Shown here piece by piece: positions 16,129 to 23,936 of a DNA stretch of 41,765 bases. The notes under the pieces were generated by a model. It was given only the letters and a program-made list of their open reading frames with translations, was not told the DNA's origin and searched no databases. Position 1 is the stretch's first letter; every line of letters starts with the position of its first letter. Position numbers and translations under genes: made by a program. The stretch is taken from assembly GCF_000966195.1 (NCBI RefSeq), contig NZ_LAHL01000069.1, forward strand, positions 1 to 41,765. Reading direction: 5' to 3'. This stretch comes from Domibacillus robiginosus (GTDB lineage: Bacteria; Bacillota; Bacilli; Bacillales; Domibacillaceae).

Positions 16129-16135
16129 ATAGAAT

Positions 16136-16148
16136 AGTTGTCACAACT
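16136..16148. promoter_or_regulatory. Short palindrome AGTTGT-C-ACAACT upstream of the FNT promoter
   Basis: A perfect 6-bp inverted repeat around one base lies just upstream of the -35. It is in an activator-like position and unassigned. Confidence 0.3.
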
Positions 16149-16188
16149 TTTTGTCTGTTTTTGAAGCGTTATCAACCCGATTCCATAA

Positions 16189-16221
16189 AAAAAGATGACG
16201 ATGTGTAATCGTCATCTTTTT
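16189..16221 (-). terminator. Terminator after the lrgB-like gene
   Basis: GATGACGAT (16194-16202) and ATCGTCATC (16208-16216) form a 9-bp stem with a 5-nt loop, and an A-tract at 16187-16193 gives the minus-strand T-run. It overlaps nothing on its 5' side and follows the lrgB stop at 16220 directly. Confidence 0.75.
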
Positions 16222-16891
16222 AAAGAAAAGGAAACAGCCATGGCAAAACAAGCGAGGTCACAATAGAAGCAAAGCCCATCGCAGCGCTTGACACCGCTCC
16301 TTGAACTGGTCCTTCCAAGGCGGCCTGGCTTGTTCCGATCCCATGTGAAACTGTTCCAATCCCCAGCCCTCTTGAAAAAGGATCCTTTATCCGAAAAGCC
16401 GTCAACAGCGCCGGGCCAAAAACAGCGCCAAAAATGCCGGCTGTTATAACAAAAGCAGCCGCCAGCGCCGGGTCACCGCCAATGATCACTGCCGCCTCCA
16501 TTGCCACAGGCGTTGTTACTGCTTTTACGGCAGCGGCTGCTTGAATGGTTTCAGACAACCCAAAAGCAGAAGCCAGCCAAACAGAAGATACAATCGTTGA
16601 TAATGTCCCTGCAATGAGGCCGACTGCAGCCGGAAAAAGCCGCTCAAGCAGTACGGACCGGTTTCGATACAGCGGCAGCGCCAGCGCTACAGTGGCCGGG
16701 CCAAGCAAAAAGGTCATGATATCTTTTGCAGGCGTATATTCCTCATAAGATACATCCGAGACTAGCAGCAAACCGATGATGAGGGCCGTTGATGTAAAAA
16801 CAGGCGTTGTAAAAGGCGAAGGGAATCTTAAAGCAGCCCGGCGCGACAGCCCATACACGGCTACAGTCACGATTATATAAAGAGCAGTCAT
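16220..16891 (-). CDS. lrgB: LrgB/CidB family membrane protein
   Basis: Polytopic membrane protein of 223 residues from the LrgB/CidB family. Recognisable are FLLGPATVALALPLY (about residue 61), the VKAVTTPVAMEAA segment, AGIFGAVFGPALL and GIGTVSHGIGTSQA. LrgAB/PftAB-type pairs have been described as pyruvate/murein-hydrolase-related transporters. It overlaps the lrgA-like gene by 4 nt (ATGA) and is the last gene of the unit that begins with two MaoC-like dehydratases. A terminator follows. Confidence 0.92.
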   Translation of the reverse strand: MTALYIIVTVAVYGLSRRAALRFPSPFTTPVFTSTALIIGLLLVSDVSYEEYTPAKDIMTFLLGPATVALALPLYRNRSVLLERLFPAAVGLIAGTLSTIVSSVWLASAFGLSETIQAAAAVKAVTTPVAMEAAVIIGGDPALAAAFVITAGIFGAVFGPALLTAFRIKDPFSRGLGIGTVSHGIGTSQAALEGPVQGAVSSAAMGFASIVTSLVLPWLFPFL

Positions 16892-17268
16892 GCTTTTTCC
16901 CTGCTTTTTATAGCCAGTGCAGCAGACAGCCCGGATGTAACCATCAGGCCAATGACCGAGCTGCCCGCAATAACCCCGATGAGCGCCGCCCCATTTGACT
17001 GAATTACATCTCCGTATGTCATTAATCCGGCTGCAATAGGAATAAAAAAGAAAGCCAGGTGCTTGTTTAAAAAAGCCGCGCCGCTTTCAATCATCCAAAC
17101 AGGAAGCCAGCCTTTGGACAGAAGGAAAAACAGGATCAGCATACCGACTACACTAGCTGGAATGGGTATATGCAGATAGGAAACGAGCAAAACGGATCCT
17201 TCATATAAAACGGTCAAAAGTGCAAGCTGCATACAAAAAACGGCTGCTTTTTTTGTTTTCTCCTTCAC
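16888..17268 (-). CDS. lrgA: LrgA/CidA family membrane protein
   Basis: Membrane protein of 126 residues with four hydrophobic helices, including IPIPASVVGMLILFFLL and LAFFFIPIAAGLMTYGDV, the typical holin-like LrgA/CidA features. The open frame extends far upstream into the MaoC-like gene, but those residues are low-complexity Arg-rich out-of-frame translation. I use the GTG at 17268, which shares GTGA with the stop of the preceding gene (17267-17265), implying translational coupling. The partner lrgB overlaps by 4 nt. Confidence 0.88.
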   Translation of the reverse strand: MKEKTKKAAVFCMQLALLTVLYEGSVLLVSYLHIPIPASVVGMLILFFLLSKGWLPVWMIESGAAFLNKHLAFFFIPIAAGLMTYGDVIQSNGAALIGVIAGSSVIGLMVTSGLSAALAIKSREKA

Positions 17269-17615
17269 TTCACCCAAAAAGCACCTTTCATTTTCACTTC
17301 GCCTGCTTCGTTTTCGACTGTTACACGCCCTTTTCCCGCTTCCTCGTCTGTCCAGCTGCCTTTGATAACGAGCGGCTCGTCCGGATAGGTCATCGCTTGA
17401 AAACGGGCATCGTAGGAGGCCAGCTCCCCTCTGCACCATTCGCTGATCGCGCGGCTTCCAAGCGCCATTACGAGCATTCCATGTGCAATACAGCCGTTGA
17501 GGCCCGCTTTTTGTGCGTAGGCCGGATCTGTATGAATCGGGTTAAAATCACCGGATGCGTCTGCATATGAACGGATGTCTTCTTCGGTAATCTTCAAAAA
17601 AATAGGGTTAAACAT
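17265..17615 (-). CDS. MaoC-like (R)-hydratase, hot-dog fold
   Basis: Hot-dog protein of 116 residues with the hydratase 2 signature YADASGDFNPIHTDPAYAQKAGLNGCIAHGMLVM: catalytic Asp23 and His28 and the following A/G-rich helix. It would hydrate or dehydrate a (R)-3-hydroxyacyl thioester, possibly as a heterodimer with the upstream hot-dog partner. AAGGGGGC lies 7 nt before the ATG at 17615; the frame extends to 17636 without a better site. It overlaps the upstream partner by 8 nt and the lrgA-like gene by 4 nt. Thioester carrier (CoA or ACP) unknown. Confidence 0.88.
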   Translation of the reverse strand: MFNPIFLKITEEDIRSYADASGDFNPIHTDPAYAQKAGLNGCIAHGMLVMALGSRAISEWCRGELASYDARFQAMTYPDEPLVIKGSWTDEEAGKGRVTVENEAGEVKMKGAFWVK

Positions 17616-18003
17616 CGGCTGCCCCCTTCTGTTCAATAAGGGTTGAACGTGATATAACCGCAGGTGTTTGTTCTTTTACATAAACCGTCTCAAGCTTTGC
17701 GAATGTCATGCCTCTTTTATCGGTTCGGCCCGCTGCATACACAATGGCCTGGATGTGATCACCCGGAAAAATCGGCTTTATGTATTCGTAGGACTGGCTG
17801 CCATGCAGCACACAGGCTGGATCAAATTGAAGAAGATCGGTTAGTTTTTGAAACGACAGGCCGCCGTGAAAATCCAGCACCGTCAAAAATGTTGGCGGAA
17901 TTTCCTCCTTACCGTCTGCTATGGAAACCGTCTGTTTAAAGGCTTGCACTTTTTCCCCTTCTACTGTACAGGAATACCGGTACAGCTCTTGTTTTTCTTT
18001 CAT
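17608..18003 (-). CDS. FAS1-like dehydratase-domain protein (MaoC_dehydrat_N type)
   Basis: Protein of 131 residues resembling the N-terminal, non-catalytic half of two-component MaoC dehydratases such as HadA. The stretch LTDLLQFDPACVLHGSQSYEYIKPIFPGDHIQAIVYAAGR has the hot-dog sheet with YEYIKPIFPGD, typical of this family, and it lacks the D-x4-H catalytic signature of its partner. The frame reaches 18102, but AAAGGGTGAT lies just before the ATG at 18003. It follows the bioB terminator and begins a unit with MaoC, LrgA and LrgB. An extended -10 (TGGTAAAAT) in the 45-nt gap could supply its promoter. Confidence 0.82.
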   Translation of the reverse strand: MKEKQELYRYSCTVEGEKVQAFKQTVSIADGKEEIPPTFLTVLDFHGGLSFQKLTDLLQFDPACVLHGSQSYEYIKPIFPGDHIQAIVYAAGRTDKRGMTFAKLETVYVKEQTPAVISRSTLIEQKGAADV

Positions 18004-18043
18004 CCTATCACCCTTTCTTTTGATGATTTTACCATATTCACAT

Positions 18044-18076
18044 ACAAAAAGGACCCCGTGATAAACGGGGTCTTTG
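18044..18076 (-). terminator. Terminator of bioB
   Basis: GACCCCGT (18052-18059) and ACGGGGTC (18065-18072) form an 8-bp stem with a 5-nt loop. On the minus strand it is followed by CCTTTTTG. It separates bioB from the MaoC/LrgAB unit. Confidence 0.8.
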
Positions 18077-18082
18077 GGTTTC

Positions 18083-19078
18083 TTAAACGGGTGCCTGCTC
18101 ATGGGCGTATTCCACTTCGAAGCCCATATCCTGGATCATTTTATGATCTGCCGTGACTTCCTGGCCGGGTGTCGTTAAATAGCTGCCGAGAAAAATAGAA
18201 TTAGCAGCATACAAACCAAGCGGCTGGATCGAGCGCAGATTCACTTCCCGTCCGCCTGAAATTCGGATTTCCTTGGATGGGTTCAGAAACCGGAACAGGG
18301 CGAGTACTTTTAAACAAAAAGAAGGCGTAAGCGGTTGGGCGTGTGCAAGCTTTGTGCCGGGAATCGCATGTAAAAAGTTGACCGGTATCGAATCGGCGTC
18401 AAGCTCTCTCAGACTCAGCGCCATATTCACAATATCTTCATTGGTTTCACCCATTCCGATAATCACACCGGAGCATGGAGACATCCCGCTTTCTTTCACG
18501 CGGCCGACTGTTTCGGTGCGGTCGTTATATGTATGTGTCGTCGTAATCGACTCATGGTGGCTTTTCGACGTATTGATATTATGATTGTACCGATCTACCC
18601 CTGCTTCCTTCAGCTGCTTCGCCTGTTCAGGTTTTAAAAGGCCCAGACATGCACAAACACGCATAGAATACTTTTCTTTGATTTCTTTTACGGCGCCTGT
18701 TACAGTATCCAGTTCTTTTTGAGAAGGTCCTCTTCCACTCGCCACAATACAATACGTATTTGCGCCAAGTAAATGCGCTTTTTCAGCGCCGTCTACAATT
18801 TGTTTCTGTTCCATCATCCGGTATTTTTGAATGGGTGCGGTTGATTGGGAAGATTGAGAGCAGTAGCCACAGTCTTCCGGACATAATCCGGATTTTGTAT
18901 TGATAATCATGTTCAGCTTTACTTTTCTGCCGTAGTAATGATGGCGAAGCCGAAAAGCGCCGTCAAGAAGCTGCAGTAAATCATCCTCCGGGCACTCTAA
19001 TATGTGGAGTGCTTCCGTTTCTGAAAGCTTATACCCGTTTAACACCTGGTCTGCTAATTGTGTCCACGTTGACATCAT
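18083..19078 (-). CDS. bioB: Biotin synthase BioB
   Basis: Radical SAM enzyme of 331 residues that inserts sulfur into dethiobiotin. The SAM-cluster cysteines are in CPEDCGYC (Cys66, Cys70, Cys73). Cluster-2 and substrate residues are visible in VCACLGLLK, YNHNINTS, TYNDRTETV, CSGVIIGMGET and ISGGREVNLR. AAGGAG lies 6 nt before the first of two adjacent ATGs (19078, 19075). No other bio genes are adjacent, so the rest of the pathway must be elsewhere or absent. A BirA box and overlapping promoter precede it, so it should be repressed by biotin. Confidence 0.96.
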   Translation of the reverse strand: MMSTWTQLADQVLNGYKLSETEALHILECPEDDLLQLLDGAFRLRHHYYGRKVKLNMIINTKSGLCPEDCGYCSQSSQSTAPIQKYRMMEQKQIVDGAEKAHLLGANTYCIVASGRGPSQKELDTVTGAVKEIKEKYSMRVCACLGLLKPEQAKQLKEAGVDRYNHNINTSKSHHESITTTHTYNDRTETVGRVKESGMSPCSGVIIGMGETNEDIVNMALSLRELDADSIPVNFLHAIPGTKLAHAQPLTPSFCLKVLALFRFLNPSKEIRISGGREVNLRSIQPLGLYAANSIFLGSYLTTPGQEVTADHKMIQDMGFEVEYAHEQAPV

Positions 19079-19098
19079 ACTTCACTCCTTTTTCCCAG

Positions 19099-19126
19099 AT
19101 TAAAGGATTTTCATTTCTATTGTCAA
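19099..19126 (-). promoter_or_regulatory. Promoter of bioB with -35 inside a BirA half-site
   Basis: On the minus strand TTGACA (19126-19121), a 16-nt spacer and TTTAAT (19104-19099). The -35 is within the GTTGACAA half of the BirA box, the same geometry as at bioY. Confidence 0.65.
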
Positions 19127-19150
19127 CATTTTATTTAAAATAGTTAACAT
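19120..19150. promoter_or_regulatory. BirA operator upstream of bioB
   Basis: TTGTCAAC (19120-19127) and GTTAACAT (19143-19150) are separated by 15 nt. This is close to the BirA consensus and lies about 40 nt before the bioB start. Confidence 0.85.
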
Positions 19151-19170
19151 TAGACCGGTTGATTCCTTTA

Positions 19171-19199
19171 TTGTTTTCATAGAAAAAAAGGAGTATACT
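19171..19199 (+). promoter_or_regulatory. Sigma-A promoter of yidC2
   Basis: TTGTTT, a 17-nt spacer and TATACT. Transcription would begin near 19206, leaving a leader of about 40 nt that holds a palindrome next to the ribosome-binding site. Confidence 0.7.
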
Positions 19200-19218
19200 T
19201 TTTTTGTCTAAGCAACTA

Positions 19219-19232
19219 GCCTGCTAGCAGGC
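19219..19232 (+). promoter_or_regulatory. Leader palindrome next to the yidC2 ribosome-binding site
   Basis: GCCTGCTAGCAGGC is a perfect 14-nt palindrome ending 2 nt before AGGAGG (19235-19240). The CCTGC arm can pair with the GCAGG of the palindrome or with the GCAGG of the ribosome-binding site, so it could tune initiation. No upstream mifM-like reading frame fits between the promoter and start. Confidence 0.4.
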
Positions 19233-19247
19233 GCAGGAGGAACGAAT

Positions 19248-20009
19248 TTGAAAAAACAATTAACCATTGTGCTTACTGTTTTATCTGCCGTTTTGTTGTC
19301 CGGCTGTCAAAGCGCTACAACAGAAGGCCATTTTTTCCACGATTATCTGGTGAATCCATTTGTCGAATTGATTCACTGGCTCGGTGAAATGCTCGGCAGC
19401 TATGGATTAGCCATTATTGTCATTACCATTGCCGTGCGCTTGATCCTCATGCCACTTATGCTCAACTCAATGAAAAAACAAGCCGGTATGCGCTACAAGA
19501 TGGAAAAAGTAAAGCCGCAGATGACCGATATTCAAACACGGTTAAAAGCAGCGAAAACGCCGGAAGAACAGCGTAAAATTCAAATGGAAATGATGAGCCT
19601 TTATAAAGAAAATGACATCAATCCTATGGCGATGGGCTGTTTGCCTATGCTGCTGCAACTACCTGTTTGGACGGGCCTTTACTATGCCATTACGATCTCA
19701 CAGGATATTAAAACACATGAATTTCTCTGGTTCCGTCTTGGCCAGCCGGATATCGCTATGGCGATTATTGCCGGGATTATGTATTACATTCAGTTCCGTC
19801 TGTCGATGCAGACAATGACAGCTGAACAGCAGCAGCAAATGAAATTTATCGGCCTGCTTTCTCCTGTTATGATCTTGATTTTTTCGTTCAACGCCCCGGC
19901 TGCTCTGCCGATTTACTGGAGCGTCAGCGGACTTATCTTAATTTTCCAATCATGGATTGGCCGTAAATACTACCAGGATCACCTGCTTGCCGAAGAATCA
20001 GCAAAATAA
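19248..20009 (+). CDS. yidC2: Membrane protein insertase YidC/OxaA (YidC2-type lipoprotein)
   Basis: Sec-dependent and independent membrane insertase of 253 residues. The signal peptide ends in the lipobox LLSGC (Cys20). Five membrane segments follow, with the conserved GLAIIVITIAVRLILMPLM containing the Arg of the hydrophilic groove, then a cytoplasmic hairpin MRYKMEKVKPQMTDIQTRLK, then NPMAMGCLPMLLQLPVW and APAALPIYWSVSGLILIFQSW. TTG at 19248 with AGGAGG 7 nt upstream is the only sensible start. In B. subtilis the second YidC (YqjG) is controlled by the stalling peptide MifM; no such gene is present here. A terminator follows at 20015-20033. Confidence 0.92.
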   Translation: MKKQLTIVLTVLSAVLLSGCQSATTEGHFFHDYLVNPFVELIHWLGEMLGSYGLAIIVITIAVRLILMPLMLNSMKKQAGMRYKMEKVKPQMTDIQTRLKAAKTPEEQRKIQMEMMSLYKENDINPMAMGCLPMLLQLPVWTGLYYAITISQDIKTHEFLWFRLGQPDIAMAIIAGIMYYIQFRLSMQTMTAEQQQQMKFIGLLSPVMILIFSFNAPAALPIYWSVSGLILIFQSWIGRKYYQDHLLAEESAK

Positions 20010-20014
20010 TGATG

Positions 20015-20039
20015 CCCCTTTTTAAAAAAGGGGTTTTTT
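20015..20039 (+). terminator. Terminator of yidC2
   Basis: CCCCTTTTT and AAAAAGGGG arms are followed by TTTTTTC, just after the yidC2 stop codon. Confidence 0.85.
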
Positions 20040-20071
20040 CATAGAAAAAAACGTAAACAATGCAGTATAGA

Positions 20072-20098
20072 TGAAACTTTTTGTGCAGCTTGTCCGTA
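20072..20098 (+). promoter_or_regulatory. Sigma-W-like ECF promoter upstream of xpaC-telA
   Basis: TGAAAC, a 17-nt spacer and CGTA(TA) match the sigma-W type promoter (TGAAAC-N16-17-CGTA). It lies about 60 nt before the xpaC start, so the leader length is normal. Confidence 0.65.
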
Positions 20099-20157
20099 TA
20101 AAGAAACAAAATACGCTCATATCAAAGAGCAAAATGATAAAATGGAGTGGATGAACG

Positions 20158-20862
20158 ATGCGATATTCTTTTTATTGGTTTCGCCGCCTGGCTGTTTCAT
20201 TTGCAGCAGCGCTTTTTTCACCGGTGCTGTTTGACGGATTGCCGGCTTTCCTATTATTCGCCGCCGGTTTTGCAGGAGTGTTTATGCTGTATACCAATCT
20301 CGGCAATAGACGGATCCAGAAAAAGTACGGATTAAACCGAAGAGAATATTACTATATACTTGATCAGCTGAAAGAAGCGAAAGCCAAACTGTCACGGCTG
20401 CAAAACTTGTTTTTAAAAGTGCGGAGCCTTCGTTCCCTTAAACAGATGATTGAACTCAACAGCCTTGTAAAGCGAATTTATTCGGTTGTTAAAAAAGAAC
20501 CGAAGCGTTTTTATGAAATCGAGCCTTTTTTCTATTCTCACCTCGATTCTGTCGTGGAACTGGCTGAAAAATCAGCTCTGCTTTCCAGCAAACGAGTAAA
20601 AGGCCCGGAGATGAAGAAGTCCCTGCTTGAAACGACTGAAACACTTGGCGACCTGTCCCAGACATTAGAAGCAGACCTGCGTCAGGTGCTCGCCCGTGAT
20701 ATTGAGCATTTAACGATTGAACTGGACGTTGCCCGGCAGCGTACGGCACAAATGAAGCCATTACCTAAACCCGAACAACCCGCTTTGAAAGGAGAAAATG
20801 ATGATGAACAACAACGACCTACAGCCACAACAGGCACCCGTTACGGGCGCAAAAAACGATGA
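20158..20862 (+). CDS. xpaC: XpaC-like protein (5-bromo-4-chloroindolyl phosphate hydrolysis family)
   Basis: Protein of 234 residues with two adjacent N-terminal hydrophobic segments (about residues 9-50) followed by a long, charged, helical cytoplasmic region with coiled-coil character. This fits the XpaC family, which in B. subtilis forms an operon with yaaN; the family name comes from an indicator phosphatase phenotype and its biochemical role is unclear. GGAG lies about 10 nt before the ATG. The Lys/Arg-rich C-terminus (ending RYGRKKR) is encoded by a 65-nt out-of-frame overlap with the next gene. Likely envelope-stress induced, given the sigma-W-like promoter. Confidence 0.85.
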   Translation: MRYSFYWFRRLAVSFAAALFSPVLFDGLPAFLLFAAGFAGVFMLYTNLGNRRIQKKYGLNRREYYYILDQLKEAKAKLSRLQNLFLKVRSLRSLKQMIELNSLVKRIYSVVKKEPKRFYEIEPFFYSHLDSVVELAEKSALLSSKRVKGPEMKKSLLETTETLGDLSQTLEADLRQVLARDIEHLTIELDVARQRTAQMKPLPKPEQPALKGENDDEQQRPTATTGTRYGRKKR

Positions 20863-21991
20863 TTTTCTAAATGACCTTTTGGCCGATCCGTTTGGGGACA
20901 TGCCTTCTGCACCAAGCGCAGCGGCTCCTTCTTCCCCGCCGGCAAAACGACTGGTTGACCAGCTTCCGGCCGAGCACCGGCAAAAAGCAGAGCAGCTTGC
21001 CTCACAGATTGATGCCGGCAACCAGCAGGCGGTTTTCTCGTTTGGGACGGCTGCACAAACAAAGCTGTCTGATTTCTCTCATCACATGCTTGACCATGTG
21101 CAGCGCAAAGACATCGGGCCTATTGGTGACATTTTAAATGATTTAATGAAAAACTTAAAAAATGTCAACCCTGATGAACTGCGGGATGAAAAACGAAATG
21201 TGTTTTCCCGTATGTTTGGAAAAGTATCAGATTCTGTACAGGAAGTGATGACACGCTATCAGAAAGTCGGTTCACAAATCGACCGGATCGGTGTGAAGCT
21301 TGAGCATTCCAAGCGCGGTCTTGTGGAAGACATTCGGATGCTTGAGCAGCTTTATGAAAAAAACAAGGAATACTTCCAGGCGCTTAATATTTACATTGCC
21401 GCCGGGGAATTAAAGCTTGAAGAAATTGAAACAAAAACGATCCCGGCGCTTCGGCAAAAAGCAGAGCAGACGGGCGATCAAATGGACTTCCAGGATGTAA
21501 ATGACATGGTTGCTTTTGCGGATCGTCTTGAAAAGCGGCTTCATGATTTGAAGCTGAGCCGTCAGATTACCATTCAAAGCGCACCGCAAATCCGCTTGAT
21601 CCAAAATACAAACCAGGCGCTTGCTGAGAAAATTCAGTCCTCTATTTTAACAGCTGTACCGCTCTGGAAAAACCAAATTGCGATTGCTTTGACGCTTGTG
21701 CGTCAGCAAAAAGCAGTCCAGGCACAAAAAGAAGTATCGAAAACAACCAATGACCTGCTGCTAAAAAACTCCGAGATGCTGAAAGTGAATTCTATTGAAA
21801 CAGCACGGGAAAATGAGCGCGGCCTGGTTGATATTGATACATTAAAGAAAACCCAGGAAAATTTAATTACCACGCTTGAGGAAACTATCCGCATCCAGCA
21901 GGATGGACGGGCAAAACGAAAAGCGGCTGAAGATGAACTAATCGTGATGGAAGATGATTTAAAACAGCGGCTGCTTCGCTTAAAACAATAA
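20798..21991 (+). CDS. telA: Toxic anion resistance protein TelA/YaaN family
   Basis: Cytoplasmic, mostly alpha-helical protein of 397 residues in the TelA family (tellurite and cell-wall antibiotic resistance). Low-complexity Pro/Ala-rich N-terminus (to about residue 55), then extended helices such as [55 protein letters not shown] and the C-terminal [44 protein letters not shown], typical of YaaN. GGAG is very close to the first of three adjacent ATGs (20798, 20801, 20804); the second or third is more likely the true start. It overlaps xpaC by up to 65 nt and ends in a bidirectional terminator. Confidence 0.9.
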   Translation: MMMNNNDLQPQQAPVTGAKNDDFLNDLLADPFGDMPSAPSAAAPSSPPAKRLVDQLPAEHRQKAEQLASQIDAGNQQAVFSFGTAAQTKLSDFSHHMLDHVQRKDIGPIGDILNDLMKNLKNVNPDELRDEKRNVFSRMFGKVSDSVQEVMTRYQKVGSQIDRIGVKLEHSKRGLVEDIRMLEQLYEKNKEYFQALNIYIAAGELKLEEIETKTIPALRQKAEQTGDQMDFQDVNDMVAFADRLEKRLHDLKLSRQITIQSAPQIRLIQNTNQALAEKIQSSILTAVPLWKNQIAIALTLVRQQKAVQAQKEVSKTTNDLLLKNSEMLKVNSIETARENERGLVDIDTLKKTQENLITTLEETIRIQQDGRAKRKAAEDELIVMEDDLKQRLLRLKQ

Positions 21992-22021
21992 AAAAGCTGT
22001 TCCTTGACGGAACAGCTTTTT
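21991..22021. terminator. Bidirectional terminator between telA and yojO
   Basis: AAAAAGCTGTTCC and GGAACAGCTTTTT form a perfect 13-bp stem with a 5-nt loop between the convergent genes. Confidence 0.9.
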
Positions 22022-22048
22022 TATTGTTTGCTTCAACCAACGCGTTGC

Positions 22049-23935
22049 TTAAATGCTTTCAAACAATAGTTTTTTCAAAATGGGTGTTAACACGTGTGGA
22101 AGCTCCGATACGTCCGGTGCCATGATTGACCCGTGTCCGTAAATGGTTTTCATCGTCTGGCGGCGCGCTTCATCAAGCGCTTCTTCTCCAATAAATAAAT
22201 TAAACACCGTCATGCCTTTTTTGCGTGCCATCATGACAGCTTCATGAGTATCAAGTACACCATTTTTATCGTAGTCTGCAGCTGACGGCTCTCCATCTGA
22301 GAATACAATCAAGAATTTGCGGGCTTCGCTGCGGCGTTCCATTTTTTCAATGGCAAGACGAAGAGCGAAGCCGTCCCTGTTATCTTCTTCCGGGCGAAGC
22401 TGCATAATGGCATAGCCTGTTTCTTTCTGGTGCGATGCGTGAAAAGGCACCGCTGTTAAGAAATGATTTGGCTTTACTTCTTTTGACAGCGGCGATGTAT
22501 CTTCCCAAAACCCGGTGATTTCATGCGGGACACGGAGAGAAGCGAGCGTTTCATGAAACAGCACGGCGCTTTTTTTCACATCGTCCATTTTATCGTACAT
22601 TGACGCTGAACTATCAATCAATAAGTAAAAAGCAGCATCAATTTCACGAGACGGCTCCTGCTTTTTATAAAAAAGACGCGGGTTATCGTCCGTAAAGTAC
22701 CGTGTCAGCTTCCGGCCAAGACGTCCGGTTAATAAATCTGTGCGCGGGCTTGTTTTTTTCTTTTCAATCGATTTTTGAATCATCCGCTTTAATGTTTGCA
22801 CAACGGGAGCTGTTTCATCCCGCAGCAGACGGTATTCCTGCCGTTCTGTTTCGCTTGCTGTACGCGGCTTTTCAAAAATGGCTTTTGCTCCAATATTCTC
22901 TTTTCCGTAACGGGCTTCATCTGCCCGGGTGCTTTCATCGCGACGTTCTGCCATCAGGCGGTTGTACTGCTCGCGCGATGCTTTTTTCGAGCGTCCCTGC
23001 ACCGATGCCAGAGCGGCATCCCCTTCGTCTCCTTCACGGGCCGTATTGCCCATCATCGGTGTTTTTGTTCCCTGATCAAGGTCAAACTGCATAAATGTCC
23101 CGCGTGTTTCCTCTGATTCACGGTGCCAGGTGGAAAATTGTTCATCGAACTGCTCGTTTTCATCTTCTTCTGCCCTATCATCATTGGCAAGTGGATCCTG
23201 CCGCTTGCCAGGGTCAATCACTTCCTCGCCAGCTGCTGGTTCCCGGTAATCCGGCAGGTGGCTGTATGTATTGACCATCCCGCGCAGCTCAAGCTCTTCT
23301 ATAACTTCGGCAATATCTCCGGTGATTCGTGCTACATCTTTTGTAGACCGTGCATCAAACAGCTCCCTCGCTGTACGGTCGATAAATGGCACAGCCTGAT
23401 CGACTGCCGGATGGATAAGAGGCCACTCAAAAGGCGTATCAGCCTGCCAGAGAACAAACAAAGCGTTAAACACCGCATCGGTAAAAAAGCCCTTTGAGCG
23501 GTTAACCGACAGCTGCACTTCATGATAGCGGCGCATTACCTGGCGGCGGGTATTAAAAGCGCTTTTTGTGCCCGGACGTGCCTGGATGCAAAGCAGCTCC
23601 AAGCGAATGTCTTCGGCAGCAGCAAGCAGCTGCCGGGCGAAATCTCCCCCAAACCGCTTCATAAAGAACTGAATAACCGCTTCATCGGTCCACTGGATCG
23701 TGCCAAGCGCACGCAAATACACGTCCGTTTTTAATCCAGCCGTTTCCTCTTCCCGGGAGCGGTGATGCCAAAAATGGCTCGCAAACAGGACAGCGGGATT
23801 TTTCTGCAAATAAGCAAGCGGGCCGAACTCTACTTTTAAATCCGGGTTTTGGGACAGGGCAGCCGCAAGGTCAGACAGTTCCATCCAAAAAGCGGAGTTG
23901 ACTGTTTCGTCATTAAACTGTATGAACCGTTCCAT
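22049..23935 (-). CDS. yojO: von Willebrand factor A domain protein YojO (NorD-like)
   Basis: Protein of 628 residues with a C-terminal VWA domain. Its metal-ion-dependent adhesion site is visible as YLLIDSSASMYDK (DxSxS) and FSDGEPSAADYD. The N-terminal two-thirds is NorD/CobT-like, with acidic, low-complexity linkers (about residues 235-330). Such proteins act with a MoxR ATPase as a chaperone pair for maturation of metal or membrane enzymes such as nitric oxide reductase. It starts 1 nt after the yojN stop. The target of this pair is not evident, since no NO reductase genes are in the window. Confidence 0.87.
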   Translation of the reverse strand: MERFIQFNDETVNSAFWMELSDLAAALSQNPDLKVEFGPLAYLQKNPAVLFASHFWHHRSREEETAGLKTDVYLRALGTIQWTDEAVIQFFMKRFGGDFARQLLAAAEDIRLELLCIQARPGTKSAFNTRRQVMRRYHEVQLSVNRSKGFFTDAVFNALFVLWQADTPFEWPLIHPAVDQAVPFIDRTARELFDARSTKDVARITGDIAEVIEELELRGMVNTYSHLPDYREPAAGEEVIDPGKRQDPLANDDRAEEDENEQFDEQFSTWHRESEETRGTFMQFDLDQGTKTPMMGNTAREGDEGDAALASVQGRSKKASREQYNRLMAERRDESTRADEARYGKENIGAKAIFEKPRTASETERQEYRLLRDETAPVVQTLKRMIQKSIEKKKTSPRTDLLTGRLGRKLTRYFTDDNPRLFYKKQEPSREIDAAFYLLIDSSASMYDKMDDVKKSAVLFHETLASLRVPHEITGFWEDTSPLSKEVKPNHFLTAVPFHASHQKETGYAIMQLRPEEDNRDGFALRLAIEKMERRSEARKFLIVFSDGEPSAADYDKNGVLDTHEAVMMARKKGMTVFNLFIGEEALDEARRQTMKTIYGHGSIMAPDVSELPHVLTPILKKLLFESI

Positions 23936-23936
23936 G

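Noticed and set aside
19188-19227. Possible 7-codon leader peptide before yidC2 (TTG start)
   Set aside because: Its AAGGAG lies inside the promoter spacer upstream of the likely transcription start.
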